Assembly: GCA_022695795.1 (NCBI GenBank) | Contig: MU404056.1 | Location: 186,001 to 250,000 of the forward strand | Direction: 5' to 3' | Length of the DNA: 64,000 nucleotides | Origin: Biscogniauxia marginata | Lineage: Eukaryota; Ascomycota; Sordariomycetes; Xylariales; Xylariaceae | Shown: positions 1 to 11,167 of the stretch, piece by piece | Numbering within the stretch: the stretch's first letter is position 1 | Layout of the letters: each line of letters begins with the position of its first letter | Notes under the pieces: model-generated | Database searches by the model: none | What the model saw: only the letters and a program-made list of their open reading frames with translations | Told to the model about the DNA's origin: nothing | Program-made: the position numbers and the translations under genes

Positions 1-321
1 AGAGCTGCCCAATTAATCCGATCTTGTAATGTTTTTCACGCTAGGAGTAGCTTAGGAACGCGGTCGTTTGGCAGCAACGCGTCTCTACTTAAACTCTCAA
101 ACCACAATTCGTTTCCTCCCTCTCTCTTCCATCTTCGTACTCAACACCACCTACAACCACAGACCGCAACATCCTCCCATACTCTTGATACCCCATAGGG
201 CTGTTGTGGTTCTTATCTGATCTGCCAATTGTTTGAGCATATCCACTATTCTTGTATATTGCGTTTTGCAGTATCTGATCTTGTCCTTTCCCCACCGCCA
301 TTCCTATCCCTAGACGTCACG
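1..321 (+). promoter_or_regulatory. 5' region of the ribonucleotide reductase gene
   Basis: No gene is seen in this stretch. It is pyrimidine-rich close to the start codon, as in many fungal promoters and 5' leaders. It holds a perfect ACGCGT hexamer, annotated separately. Promoter function is inferred only from its position. Confidence 0.5.
77..82. promoter_or_regulatory. MluI cell-cycle box (ACGCGT) upstream of RNR1
   Basis: A perfect ACGCGT hexamer lies about 240 bp before the start codon, and a related aacgcgg occurs some 20 bp further upstream. In yeasts the MBF complex binds ACGCGT and drives G1/S transcription of DNA-synthesis genes, including ribonucleotide reductase. Its use here is inferred from motif, position and target gene. 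Confidence 0.45.
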
Positions 322-3246
322 ATGTATGTCAAGAAGCGCGGTACGTATAACTCGAGCCCTTCCTCTAGTCTACCTAGCCACTAACACCTACCAGATGGCC
401 GCCAGGAGCGTGTCCAATTCGACAAGATCACTGCCCGCGTCTCGAGATTGTGTTACGGTCTCGACGCCGACCATGTCGACCCAGTTGCTATTACCCAGAA
501 GGTCATCTCCGGTGTCTACGGAGGTGTCACCACAGTACAACTTGACGACCTCGTAAGTACCTTGCTCAATTGCCTCGGGCCAACCGCCATCTGACAATTC
601 ATCGCCTACAGGCAGCTGAGACGGCCGCATACATGACCGTCACCCACCCGGACTACGCCATCCTGGCCGCGCGTATTGCCGTATCAAACCTCCACAAGCA
701 GACAAAGAAGCAATGGTCTTCGGTAGTCAGCGACCTTTACCACTACGTCAACCCTAAGAACCGCAAGGCCTCGCCAATGATTGCCCAGGAGACGTACGAC
801 TGCGTCATGAGACACAAGGAGGACTTCGACTCTGCTATCGTCTATGACCGGGACTTCAACTACCAATACTTCGGCTTCAAGACTTTGGAGCGGTCCTACC
901 TCCTCAAGCTAAACGGCAAGATCGTTGAGAGACCCCAGCACATGATTATGCGTGTTGCTGTCGGCATCTGGGGTGATGATGTGGAGCGGGTCATTGAGAC
1001 ATACAACCTCATGTCCAGCAAATATTTCACACATGCCTCCCCAACTCTCTTCAACGCCGGTACCCCGCAGGCACAGCTTTCATCCTGCTTTCTTGTTGAT
1101 ATGAAGGACGACAGCATTGACGGCATCTACGACACTCTGAAGACCTGTGCGATGATCTCCAAGATGGCAGGTGGTATTGGTTTGAACATTCACCGTATCC
1201 GTGCTACCGGCTCTTACATCGCCGGTACCAACGGTACCTCCAATGGTATTGTCCCTATGCTTCGTGTCTTCAACAACACCGCCAGATATGTTGACCAGGG
1301 TGGCAACAAGCGGCCTGGTGCCTTTGCCATCTACTTGGAACCATGGCACTCGGACGTCTTTGAGTTCTTGGACCTCCGTAAGAACCACGGCAAGGAAGAA
1401 GTCCGTGCTCGTGACCTCTTCCTTGCTCTTTGGATCCCTGATCTCTTCATGAAGCGTGTCGAGAAGAACGGCGAATGGACTCTTATGTGTCCGAATGAAT
1501 GCCCTGGCCTTGCCGATGTCTATGGCGATGAGTTTGAGGCTCTATACGAGAAGTACGAGGCTGAGGGCCGTGGTCGTGAGAAGGTCAAGGCTCAGAAGCT
1601 GTGGTATGCTATCCTCGAGGCCCAGACCGAGACAGGAAACCCCTTTATGCTCTACAAGGATCACTGCAACCGCAAGAGCAACCAGAAGAACCTTGGTACT
1701 ATTCGTAGCTCCAACCTCTGCACCGAGATCATTGAATATTCAGCACCTGATGAGGTTGCTGTTTGCAACTTGGCTTCCCTTGCGTTGCCGTCCTTTGTGG
1801 ACTATAACTCGGGCACCTATGACTTCCAGAAGCTGCACGAGGTCACCCAGGTCGTCGTTCGCAACCTGAATAAGATCATTGATGTCAACTACTATCCTGT
1901 TCCAGAGGCACGCAACAGCAACATGCGACACCGGCCCATCGGTGTTGGTGTTCAGGGTCTTGCTGATGCCTTCCTGGCTCTGCGCATGCCTTTCGAGTCA
2001 CCGGAGGCTAGACAGCTGAACAAGCAAATCTTTGAGACTATCTACCATGGTGCCCTGACGGCATCGATGGAGATTGCCAAGGAACAGGGAACCTACTCCA
2101 CCTACGAGGGCTCTCCTGTATCCCAAGGCATTCTGCAGTACGACATGTGGAATGTCACTCCGTCAGACCTCTGGGACTGGGATAGCCTGAAGGAGCAGAT
2201 CAAGCAGAACGGTGTGCGCAACAGTCTACTGTTGGCTCCCATGCCTACTGCCAGTACGTCACAGATTCTGGGTAACAATGAGTGTTTCGAGCCATACACT
2301 TCCAACATCTACTCTCGGCGTGTCCTAGCTGGCGACTTCCAAGTTGTCAACCCATGGCTACTCAAAGATCTCGTTGACATGGGTCTTTGGTCCGATAATA
2401 TGAAGAACCGCATCATTGCTGAAGGTGGCTCCATCCAAAACATCCCCAACATCTCAGCAGAGATCAAGGCTCTGTACAAGACTGTCTGGGAGATCTCGCA
2501 ACGAACCGTTGTTCAGATGGCTGCTGACCGGGGTGCTTTCATCGACCAGTCCCAGTCACTAAACATCCACATGAGAGAACCCACCATGGGCAAGATTACC
2601 AGCATGCACTTCGCCGGCTGGAAACTTGGTCTCAAGACGGGAATGTACTATCTCCGTACACAGGCCGCTGCCCAGCCCATCCAGTTCACTGTGGACCAGG
2701 AAGCCCTAAAGGTTACAGACTCAGCCACCACTAGACCTGGTGGGTTGAAGAAACGATCGCCTCCCTCTGGTAGCCATTACCTATCCTCGCCATCCTCTAC
2801 CGTCCCTCGGCCTGTTTACGCTAAGCGAGAGGACTCGAACAACATCAACGCGTCGGGTCTTAACGGGATCCCGACGCCCAGCATCACTCCTCCCCCGGCG
2901 CAAGAGGTTAAGCCACTGTCTCGCCCCGTTGCTTCGCCATCGAAGCCTACAACCTTCAAAGCAGATGTTGAAGAGGGCGACAGCCCTAAAGCCCTGGCAA
3001 CCGAGCCATCGGACAAGCTTAAGGTTGAGGAGCTGCCAGATCCCGCCCTCGAGGGCAAGAAGACACCTCTGCAAGAAGAGGATAAGGAGGAGAAGAGCAA
3101 AGAGCGCGAGTTCGATATATATGCTGACGCTGTCCTGGCTTGTAAGTTGCAATCACCCTAATATCTCAACAGATCCAGACCACTAACTCCGCTGTTCAAC
3201 AGGCAGCATTGAAAACCCCGAGTCCTGCGTGATGTGCAGTGGTTAA
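322..3246 (+). CDS. rnr1: Ribonucleoside-diphosphate reductase large subunit
   Basis: Class Ia ribonucleotide reductase alpha subunit, which reduces NDPs to dNDPs in the cytosol with the small subunit. The model has four exons (322-340, 395-552, 612-3141, 3203-3246) and gives 916 residues. All three introns are GT-AG; the last has a ctaac branch site. Residues expected for catalysis are present: Cys218, Asn427, Cys429, Glu431 and Cys444, matching the yeast enzyme almost by number. The N-terminal ATP-cone region is split by the first two introns. The last exon supplies the mobile redox tail ending CVMCSG, whose CxxC pair re-reduces the active site. Residues from about 755 to 895 are a Pro/Ser/Lys-rich linker, longer than in yeast. 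An MBF-type site lies upstream. Identification is secure. Confidence 0.96.
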
Positions 3247-6200
3247 ACGAAAGTCATGACATGGGGAGGGTATGAAAAAGGGTTGATGATACATGATGGG
3301 TCGATGAACGACGGATAGATAATATGTACGAACACTATTGCCTCGGGGTCTTCCTGGCACAAGGGCCCCCCACACACACATGGCCCGCGCTGTCAAGAGG
3401 AGTAAAGGAGGTAATGACCAAAGGAGAAAGACACTTTGCATGAATGTGTATATGTATTATGTTATGGTTTCAGGGTTGCTCAGGATTGATTGTACACGGG
3501 TGTGCTATTGCTCACTAGTCATTGGGAGGGGTTTTTACTTAGTAATTGGGCTTTCTGTTTCTCCTTTCGATAGTACCCTCGACAACAAGTCATCAATTAT
3601 ATAAATCTATTCCGCATTGCAAAGATTTATACACACGAAGATACGTGTTAAATGAGAGAGGTTATCATGATTTGTTACGGATTTGAGAGTCTCCAAGGTT
3701 GCATAGTTGGACGAGGGGCACAAGAATGGGTTCCTTTTTTCTCATTTCTTCGAATATGGGTGACTGGAATTCGACGCGTTGGTGTCTAGAAGAGAGAAGA
3801 CGTAATGTAGGGGTGCTCCAATGATTTTTTTTCTTTTTCTTTTTTAGCTACCTTTTCTTTTCCCTCATCTCTTGCGAGCCTACTTTACACATACTTGGGT
3901 ACTGAGGTAATATGGGTAGGTTCTCGTTGCAAAGAACTACATACCGTAGGTACCTACCCGTATTTTACAAGTTCTGAACCCAGGAAGCAGTTGAAGGTGA
4001 AACATCTGAGTATTACCGCTTTTCCTCCTTTTTTTTTCCCCCGGGCAAAGTTGCTCAGGTCCGGGGAAAACAAATTCGGGATATAGGAGGGTGACTAACT
4101 GATGGGATTGTATATATGGATAATTCAAATCTCGATTGCTCGCATACCCTATACGCCTTCGTATACTCCGATTGGATATAATAGTCGGTTTCAGTTTAAC
4201 CTACCATAAGAAGTATAGTACTTGGGTGTTCCCAATCTCAGAAAGTCGGTCCAGCTAGATGGGGGACCCAATGGATGGTTTTGCCTTTGTAGCGTTTGAG
4301 TTTCATGTCGGGAACGACGATATATAATAGGTAGCTAAGCTGGTACCAGCCGTGCGTCGTGTAACTATTGAACCCGTATAAGTGGTTTTAAGTGAGGAGA
4401 GTTGAATGGAACATGTTTGTACGTTGAGAAATCGCTCATCGAATTATAAATCACAAGTAGGAAAGTTTCCATAGCATTACCGTATAATAATGCTAAGCTT
4501 GAACACACGCACCTGTCCTGAGGTGACTCGGAGAGAGGTTGTATGCAAAAATATGTATGCATGTAGGTATGAGGAACCGGGCATTTCTGTCTTCTATGTT
4601 GACGCGTAACACGACTGTTACGAGGCTTCGTGCTGGGATATTGGGCTACCTCACTAACGTGGTGGCCGTATCGTCCCAAGATCGAGCCATACACATTCTG
4701 CTGGAGTTGTCTTAGGCTCTCCGCCGGTAGCAGCAGTGTTCGGTGAAACTTAGACGCCACAGCGATGTTTTCACACTCCCGGCTGACGTTACAATAGACC
4801 TGAATAGTTGGCACTATCAAACATTTTCAGCGATCGACAAGGGCACTAGAGAGAAAGTGCCGAGCCAGGGGACATTAGTGCATGCACGATCAATAGATAG
4901 TAGTGTAGATCCGGCTACTATGCATCCGTAGCGGTACAGACAATTTAAGGCCCAGGAAGTTTTGGTGCTAACGGGGCTGTAGGACTCGTCTAGGTTGAGT
5001 GAAAAGTTGCCGTTGCCGCTGCCGTCGCCGTCGCCGTCGCCGTCGCCGTGGCTGGGGAGTGGGATCCCATCGAGCTATAAACGAGGTCGTACGTATGAGC
5101 GATTGTTCGTACGCAAGCCCTCAAATTTCTCGCGTGTTTCACTTGACGAACATGACCTGCTCGCGTCGGAAACAAAAAACAAAAATTGCTTGGCTGGGGT
5201 GCTGTCAGAGGGAAATTTGCTGGTTACAACCGGAAGTTCAAAGGGGTTGCATATGTCCACGTTCGATTTTGGTTCGCGATGTATTGGTGACTAGTGATAC
5301 ATTACTAGACCGCATCCAGGGCAGAAAATTGACGATAGGTGCTAGGCTTGGACTTTGTCGTCTTGGCACGACGCATAGGGCAGATCCGTCCAGCATTCCT
5401 TGGATATCAGATCGTGGCTTACAGGCCCAACAGGGATCATTGAGGCTAGAGCTGAGAGACCCAGCCACGAACAGAATGAATACAGTCGGGTAGGTAAGCA
5501 TGATCTTGCCGATTACCTACCTGCAGAGAACTACGTACTTCCTGGTTATTGGGGCCAAATGAAGTGAGGGACGCGTCAGGCGTTTTGGCTGCATACCGTG
5601 ACGTTTGCATCATACAGGAGTCGAGAGAAATTCCATATCGGGCTTCCGCCTCCGACGAGATCGTGAGCTGCCCAGAAGACAACCCGTCTGCGGTAGTCTG
5701 CTAAGACATTGGAGAGTTAAGGCTCGATAAGTCGTGGCCGTCGTAAACTTCAATGATAGTCGGGCATTAGGACAGAGACAGACAAGACAAATGGTTCGGT
5801 TCGTCTGCCGAGGTGACGATGCAAGTGGCTCGTGTTTCGATTCGAAGAGGGAGATATGTAGTCGAGAGTTCTAGACTTTGGTGGGCGTCGTGATCCCACT
5901 TGCGCGTGGCAAGAAAAAGTTATTGAAGTTTTACGGAGCAAGTCTTGTCGATTGCCCCGCGGTGCCACGGAAAACCAGCAGGGATCGATTAGCGACTATT
6001 GCTGTGGTGATAATGGCTATGACATCACCATGACTTATTATCTAACGATTCCTCCCGTCATAAAATAAATAAATCCCAGTACCTCTCAAGTAACTTTAAT
6101 AAGGTACATACTTACCTACATAATGCAAGTAAGCATTTTAACTAAACTCTACCTGAGTACCGTGCATCACATAATTCCTTTTTGATCAAGCAGTTACCTA

Positions 6201-8765
6201 GCATTGCGATAGTTCGGACGGCCATAGCAGTTTTATTCAGAAGAGGAGGGGGGAGGGGGCTGGTGAGTTAGAAGAGCTTCACCGACGGGCAAGAGGACCT
6301 CATTTACCATGATCCCCGAGCCAACGCATCTTAGGTACATTGGGTATGTACAGTACATGTAGGTACTATTACTGGGTAGTAGCACAACCCCGCCTTGCTA
6401 GCTCAGCAGGTTATTTAGATGTTCAAGGCCTTTTGGGCCTTCTAGCTTTGATCTCCGCTGGCAATAACACACGTTACACGTTAGCGAAGCCAGCTGTACC
6501 TGTAGCATTGGCCAATGAGAGCTCTAGAATACCCTGTCCTGCTATCCCCATGCAGTAATCACCTTGATTCGGTAACACCTCACCAAGTTTCTGCTCTTAG
6601 GCTTCGACGAATTTTCCTGCTTTTGCACTTGGAGCTACATTCCACTAGCGCAGGTCCGCGACGCGCTTCCAGAATCATCATTACCTAACTTGCGGTGACG
6701 CATACGGGCCAAACTGGTGTACCCAAGAGGTTTGAGAAGGCTTATGACGGGAACATCGTACAATTTACCTGTCACCTGACCACAGAACGTACGTTCATAA
6801 CTTGCATTATTATTCCCGACCGACGAGGCAGCGTCATCGACGGGTCACCGTGCCACTGTTGTCATCGCAATCACCAGAGGGTGCCAAATTAGGTACCAAC
6901 TCAGGCTGGAGGCGCCAATGCGATTGAGCCACGGGGAAAACCACGGCAGCTCATTTCACGATATTTGTAACGGACGAGCCAGGCTTCCGAATAGGTGGGT
7001 ATCCAATGGAAACGAAAGAGAAAAGAAAACAATCTTGAAGCTGCGTTTCCAGATGCTATGCCGGGTAGCGGTGCTCGCACGTTACATATCTCCAAGTATA
7101 CCGTCACAAATGCATACAATCCGCTTCCCAAAGCCGCCGTAAGTTGCCGGCTTCCGCGTAACTTAGTTACTGTTTCCCTTTTACTCGCATTGTAGCAGTG
7201 ATTCTCATGCATGCATGTGTCCCGAAAGACAGCCATGATCCCTTCCGCTTGCAGTCTTGCAGGGATCCCACCTACAGCAGGTAGCTTTCTTTGTTGGGCT
7301 AAGGAGAAATGTGCATGCTATCAAGCGAAGTCTCCTTCGCAGCGGAGAACGATGACATCTACATGCGTTCTATACGCCCGAGCTCCCGTACCCCTACATT
7401 GCTTTGTTTATAGATTGTTTTTGTTTCCTGCTTTCGCGGCAGACTGTCGGCAATCGGTGTAGTAGGTAGCATTAAGTAGGGTAGGTAATAGTACCTAGTA
7501 GCTATACGGAGTAGAGCAGACCAGTTTAAGAGACTTAGACAGAGGCAGACCAATGAGGTGCACGTAAGGCGACAAGAAATGCCCCAGTGGCCTGCTTTTT
7601 ACATGCATGCACCGTCACTAAATCACAATAGTCCAATAAGTCCAGATACGTGTAGATGTAATGGGATTGTTAAACAAGCTTGAGATTTGGTATGACGCAG
7701 ACAAATTTGATTATTTAACAGCCGACACCTCACCGAGCTGATTTGTTCCCAGCAAAGCTTTGGTGCTCTTTTGTTCCTCTCTTGTTTGCTTGCCCAACGT
7801 AGCTCTTACCTCCTACCTCCTCCCTCCCAAGACCTGAGTACGTATCTTTTTTCTACCTACCTCTACCTCTACCTCTACCGCCACTACCTGCCGCAAGCAA
7901 AGCCAAGCAAGCCATTACATTACAACAGCTTGTACGCCGCCGTTCTCGATCCTCCTTCTTCATTTCCCTTCACCGAAAGCAGTTACAGGCTTGTAAACCT
8001 TCCTTCTTTGACCTCTTCGCCAAATATCTACACCAGGTACGTCTACCACCTGTGGTTTGTCCTACACCTTGCATTCGCCGTCCTGCCATCTGCTTTCCAC
8101 GCTGCTCCTCTCTCTGTCTCCTCCTCTTCTCCTCTCCAACATCCTACTTGGCCAAAATAATCATACCTTGGTTCACGTCTTCTGCCCTCTCCAATACCCG
8201 CGGCCGTCAACACCTACAAGACTGCCTACCACATCTTACATCATACGCAAGTCATTAGATTTGTAGGTACCTACCTACTGATTTGGGTACGATTCACTCA
8301 CTCCCGTCCTCCAGTCTCCTTTAATTCCCAAGAGTACCGAGGTACATGTCTACCTAGGTACATCTTACCTACTTAGTACTACCTACCTTCCCCGTATAGC
8401 ATTCACTCGTGTGTGCCCTCCCCCATTCAAATACCTCATGCACCTTCTTATTTATATCCTCAGCACCTGACACAGGTAGTCACGTCAACAGACAACTGCC
8501 CACTCTCTGCCCTTCTTCTCCCTCGCCAAACCCAGCATCCTATTTCTCTTCTTCTTTTCCTACAACCTTCTCCCACATTGGCAAATCCCACCAACTGCAT
8601 CCATCATCTGCAAACATCACAAACACCCACAACACAACTCTCTACAGGCATCTTCACTTTTTTGCACGCTTTTTGAGAATTCCTTTTCTGGTAACAGCAC
8701 TTCTTACCACTCTCAACAGGCAGACCCTATTTACCCAACCGACAACCTCTTCGACATCACCCAAG
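3247..8765. other. 5.5-kb gene-poor intergenic stretch
   Basis: It holds the 3' flank of RNR1 and, at its far end, the promoter of the CFEM gene. Short open frames here have no family signature, are small, and overlap on both strands, so none is called. Visible content: pyrimidine and A/T runs near 3820-3860, a hexanucleotide repeat at 5006-5047, CTACCT repeats near 7853-7880, and frequent TACCTAC/GTAGGTA half-sites. No transposon ends or RNA gene were recognised. Confidence 0.5.
5006..5047. repeat. Hexanucleotide microsatellite (GYYGCC), 7 units
   Basis: Seven consecutive six-base units: two gttgcc, one gctgcc, then four gtcgcc. The interruptions on one side suggest ageing at the left end. 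It is not in a supported gene. Confidence 0.85.
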
Positions 8766-9925
8766 ATGCAGAGCTCAGCTATTCTTGTCGGCATCTTCGC
8801 CGCCTTTGCTGTGGCCCAAGCCCCTCCGTTTCCCTCTGGATTTCCAGAGTGTGGTGTAAGTACTACTTCGTATTTCATGCCTACTTCCCTTCTTGACAGC
8901 CAACCTCCCGCAAGCTGGCATTCTATATATATGTAACGCCTCATGATCTCCACATACCGTCAACTCTATCAGAATGTTATTGACCATATCCTCTCCAGGC
9001 CACCTGCATCAACAACATGGTAGGCCAATCCAGCGAACTGGGATGCAGTTCAGGCGACGCTAGCTGCCTCTGCACCAACCCCGACTTCGCCTATGGCATC
9101 CGGGACTGCGCTACCGAGTCCTGCTCTGATAGCTCCTCGCAAATTGTCCAGTTTGGCGTTGACTGGTGTGCACGTAAGTACATCATTGCTTTCAACAGAC
9201 AAGTGGGCCTGCCTTGCTTTCTGTACTAACTCGTTGCTTGAAGAAAATGGTGTAATCATTGGAGGTTTTCCCAGCGCCGTAAGTTGCCTCCAGCTAATTA
9301 GACTAGCCCTCCACTTGCTGTCTACCGGCTAACAGATCGATTTCTAGTCAAACACCGGCACTGTCTCCCCTTCGACCACAGTCGACGCTACTGGCTCGGC
9401 TTCTAGTGTAAGTACTCTTGATTTCTCTATATTGTACACCGAGAAACTGACGAAGTTGATTAGGGCTCTCAGAGTGGCGCCACTTCGGAGATTTTGTCGA
9501 CTACTACCAACAGTGATGGATCTGTTTCTACTACCACCCTTGGTACCACCACCGATGAAGGCTCGGCTTCTGGCACTGTTGTTCCTATCACAACTACGGA
9601 ACTCGTCTCTACTGTGACCAACAGCGACGGATCTGTTTCCACTACCACCTTCTCGACCAGCACTGTGTTCTCCACTTCAGGCACTGAATCTGGATCGGGT
9701 AGTACGACGATCACGACCGAGTCGACATTCACCTCCGATGGCTCAACTGGTGTCACCAGTGTTACTACCACTGCGCCAGTCAGCAGCGAGGAAGGTGGGA
9801 GCGAAGCAACTTCTACTGATGGTGAGAATGGGAGCGCTACCGATTCTCCGGGCGTTGGTGCACAGCAGACTGCCGCACCAGCTGGCCTCGTCGCTGCCGC
9901 TGGTCTTGTCTTCCTAATGCTCTAA
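8766..9925 (+). CDS. CFEM-domain GPI-anchored cell-surface protein
   Basis: Small secreted surface protein of the fungal CFEM family, whose members bind haem or act in host and surface interaction. Five exons (8766-8855, 8999-9173, 9244-9278, 9348-9407, 9464-9925) give 273 residues. Residues 1-18 form a signal peptide ending at AQA. The CFEM module spans about residues 25-90 with eight cysteines, including the typical C-x-C pair (SCLCT) preceded by the Asp (SSGDAS) that helps bind haem in characterised members. The rest is Ser/Thr-rich, with a duplicated TTTNSDGSVSTTT-like unit. The tail, AAPAGLVAAAGLVFLML, is a hydrophobic GPI-attachment signal. The frame before the ATG is open but holds no extra signal sequence, so this ATG is used. 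Confidence 0.88.
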
Positions 9926-11167
9926 GCATTGGATTTGGTGGTTTCCTCCACATTGGGGGATAGTAATTTGTCGTGGTAGAGCTGGGGAGTATGGACAGGG
10001 ACACGATACTTAATGCAATTGGTTCATCAGTGCATGGACGGCTTGTGACAATGGTCGCTTTGGCTGGATGGATTGATAGGAGGATCCAGGTGGTCGCTTA
10101 TGATGTATAAATGACTTGAGGTCTCATTGGCCCGCTAATACCGTATTTGAGATACCCGTCCCGGGCTGATTAATTCAGGCAGTGGAGTTGGTCGTCTCGA
10201 TTTCATCACGGACACTAATAAATAGAGTTGCTCTTCATCACCATGCCTCTTATGCACTTGGTGATGATCCTCGAGACCATGTTACGTCATCCCTTCCTAT
10301 CAGACTACCCAAGTAAGCAGTCTGTTTACACAAGCATGGACTTCTCTACAGCTAGCACAGTTTCACGACTGACCTCTTCGCAGTCTTGAGTCTGTAGATT
10401 CCATGTAGCAATTACTTACCTAATTCAAGATCGGAGAGCTAGATTTGTATATATATGGAGGTATATGTGGATAGGAGAGAAGGCTTATCTACCTCGGTCA
10501 CACACTATAGCATTGAAGTTCAAATAAACTTTACGTTGTATTTAGCTTCTCACCTCGTCTTCCTGCATTCGGTATCAATACGCGCACTTCGTTGCGGGGT
10601 AGCTCACGATCACGCAAGCAGAGCAGACACCTAATTAACGTCACATCGCATCAGCTTTTCTTCCCTCTTCATAAACACCCACTCTGAACTAATTACTAAA
10701 ATTCCGTACAGCGGAGGTTGGGAGCCACACTAGGATCCTGTCTACATATCTATCTTACATACCTAGCGGGATCCATTCGATCTAAGAATAAAAAAGGACT
10801 ACTCCTCTTTCTTCCCCTGATAGGCAAAGCTCGGATATACATAACATAATATCACATAATACCTACATATCTTGTCAAGGGCCATAAAATCGGGTTCTTG
10901 AATTCTTTTTTATTTCGTTTACGATTCACATATATACTTCCTATATCACTACCACCATCACCTACTCAGTCACTACATAGGTAACTTGATCATTGCCTCT
11001 TTTCTTTTTTATATATACTTTACTTTTTTTTTTAAACTCTAAACCGGATAAATCGGAAGAAGAAAGAAAGAAAAAAAGGGGAGAAAAGAAAGGAAGAGAA
11101 GAGAGAAGAAAAGAAAGAAAGAAAGCAAGGAAGGAAGAAAAGAGAAGAAGAAAAAAAACCACCAAGA
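9926..11167. other. Intergenic, CFEM gene to nitrilase gene
   Basis: About 1.2 kb with no supportable gene. The first part is the CFEM 3' flank. The last 110 bp before the nitrilase start is an almost pure purine tract, listed separately. Confidence 0.5.
11055..11158 (+). repeat. 104-nt homopurine tract just before the nitrilase ATG
   Basis: GA-rich DNA with one pyrimidine (C at 11126) in about 104 nt, ending ten bases before the ATG. Such tracts can form triplex DNA and, in a 5' UTR, an unstructured A/G-rich leader. It is probably in the 5' UTR; its role is inferred. Confidence 0.7.

Noticed and set aside
4995..5493. Overlapping frames at the hexanucleotide repeat
   Set aside because: Arginine or proline runs created by the microsatellite, present on both strands.
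8409..8936. Open frame running into the CFEM start
   Set aside because: The part before 8766 is low-complexity leader without homology; the signal peptide begins at the internal ATG.
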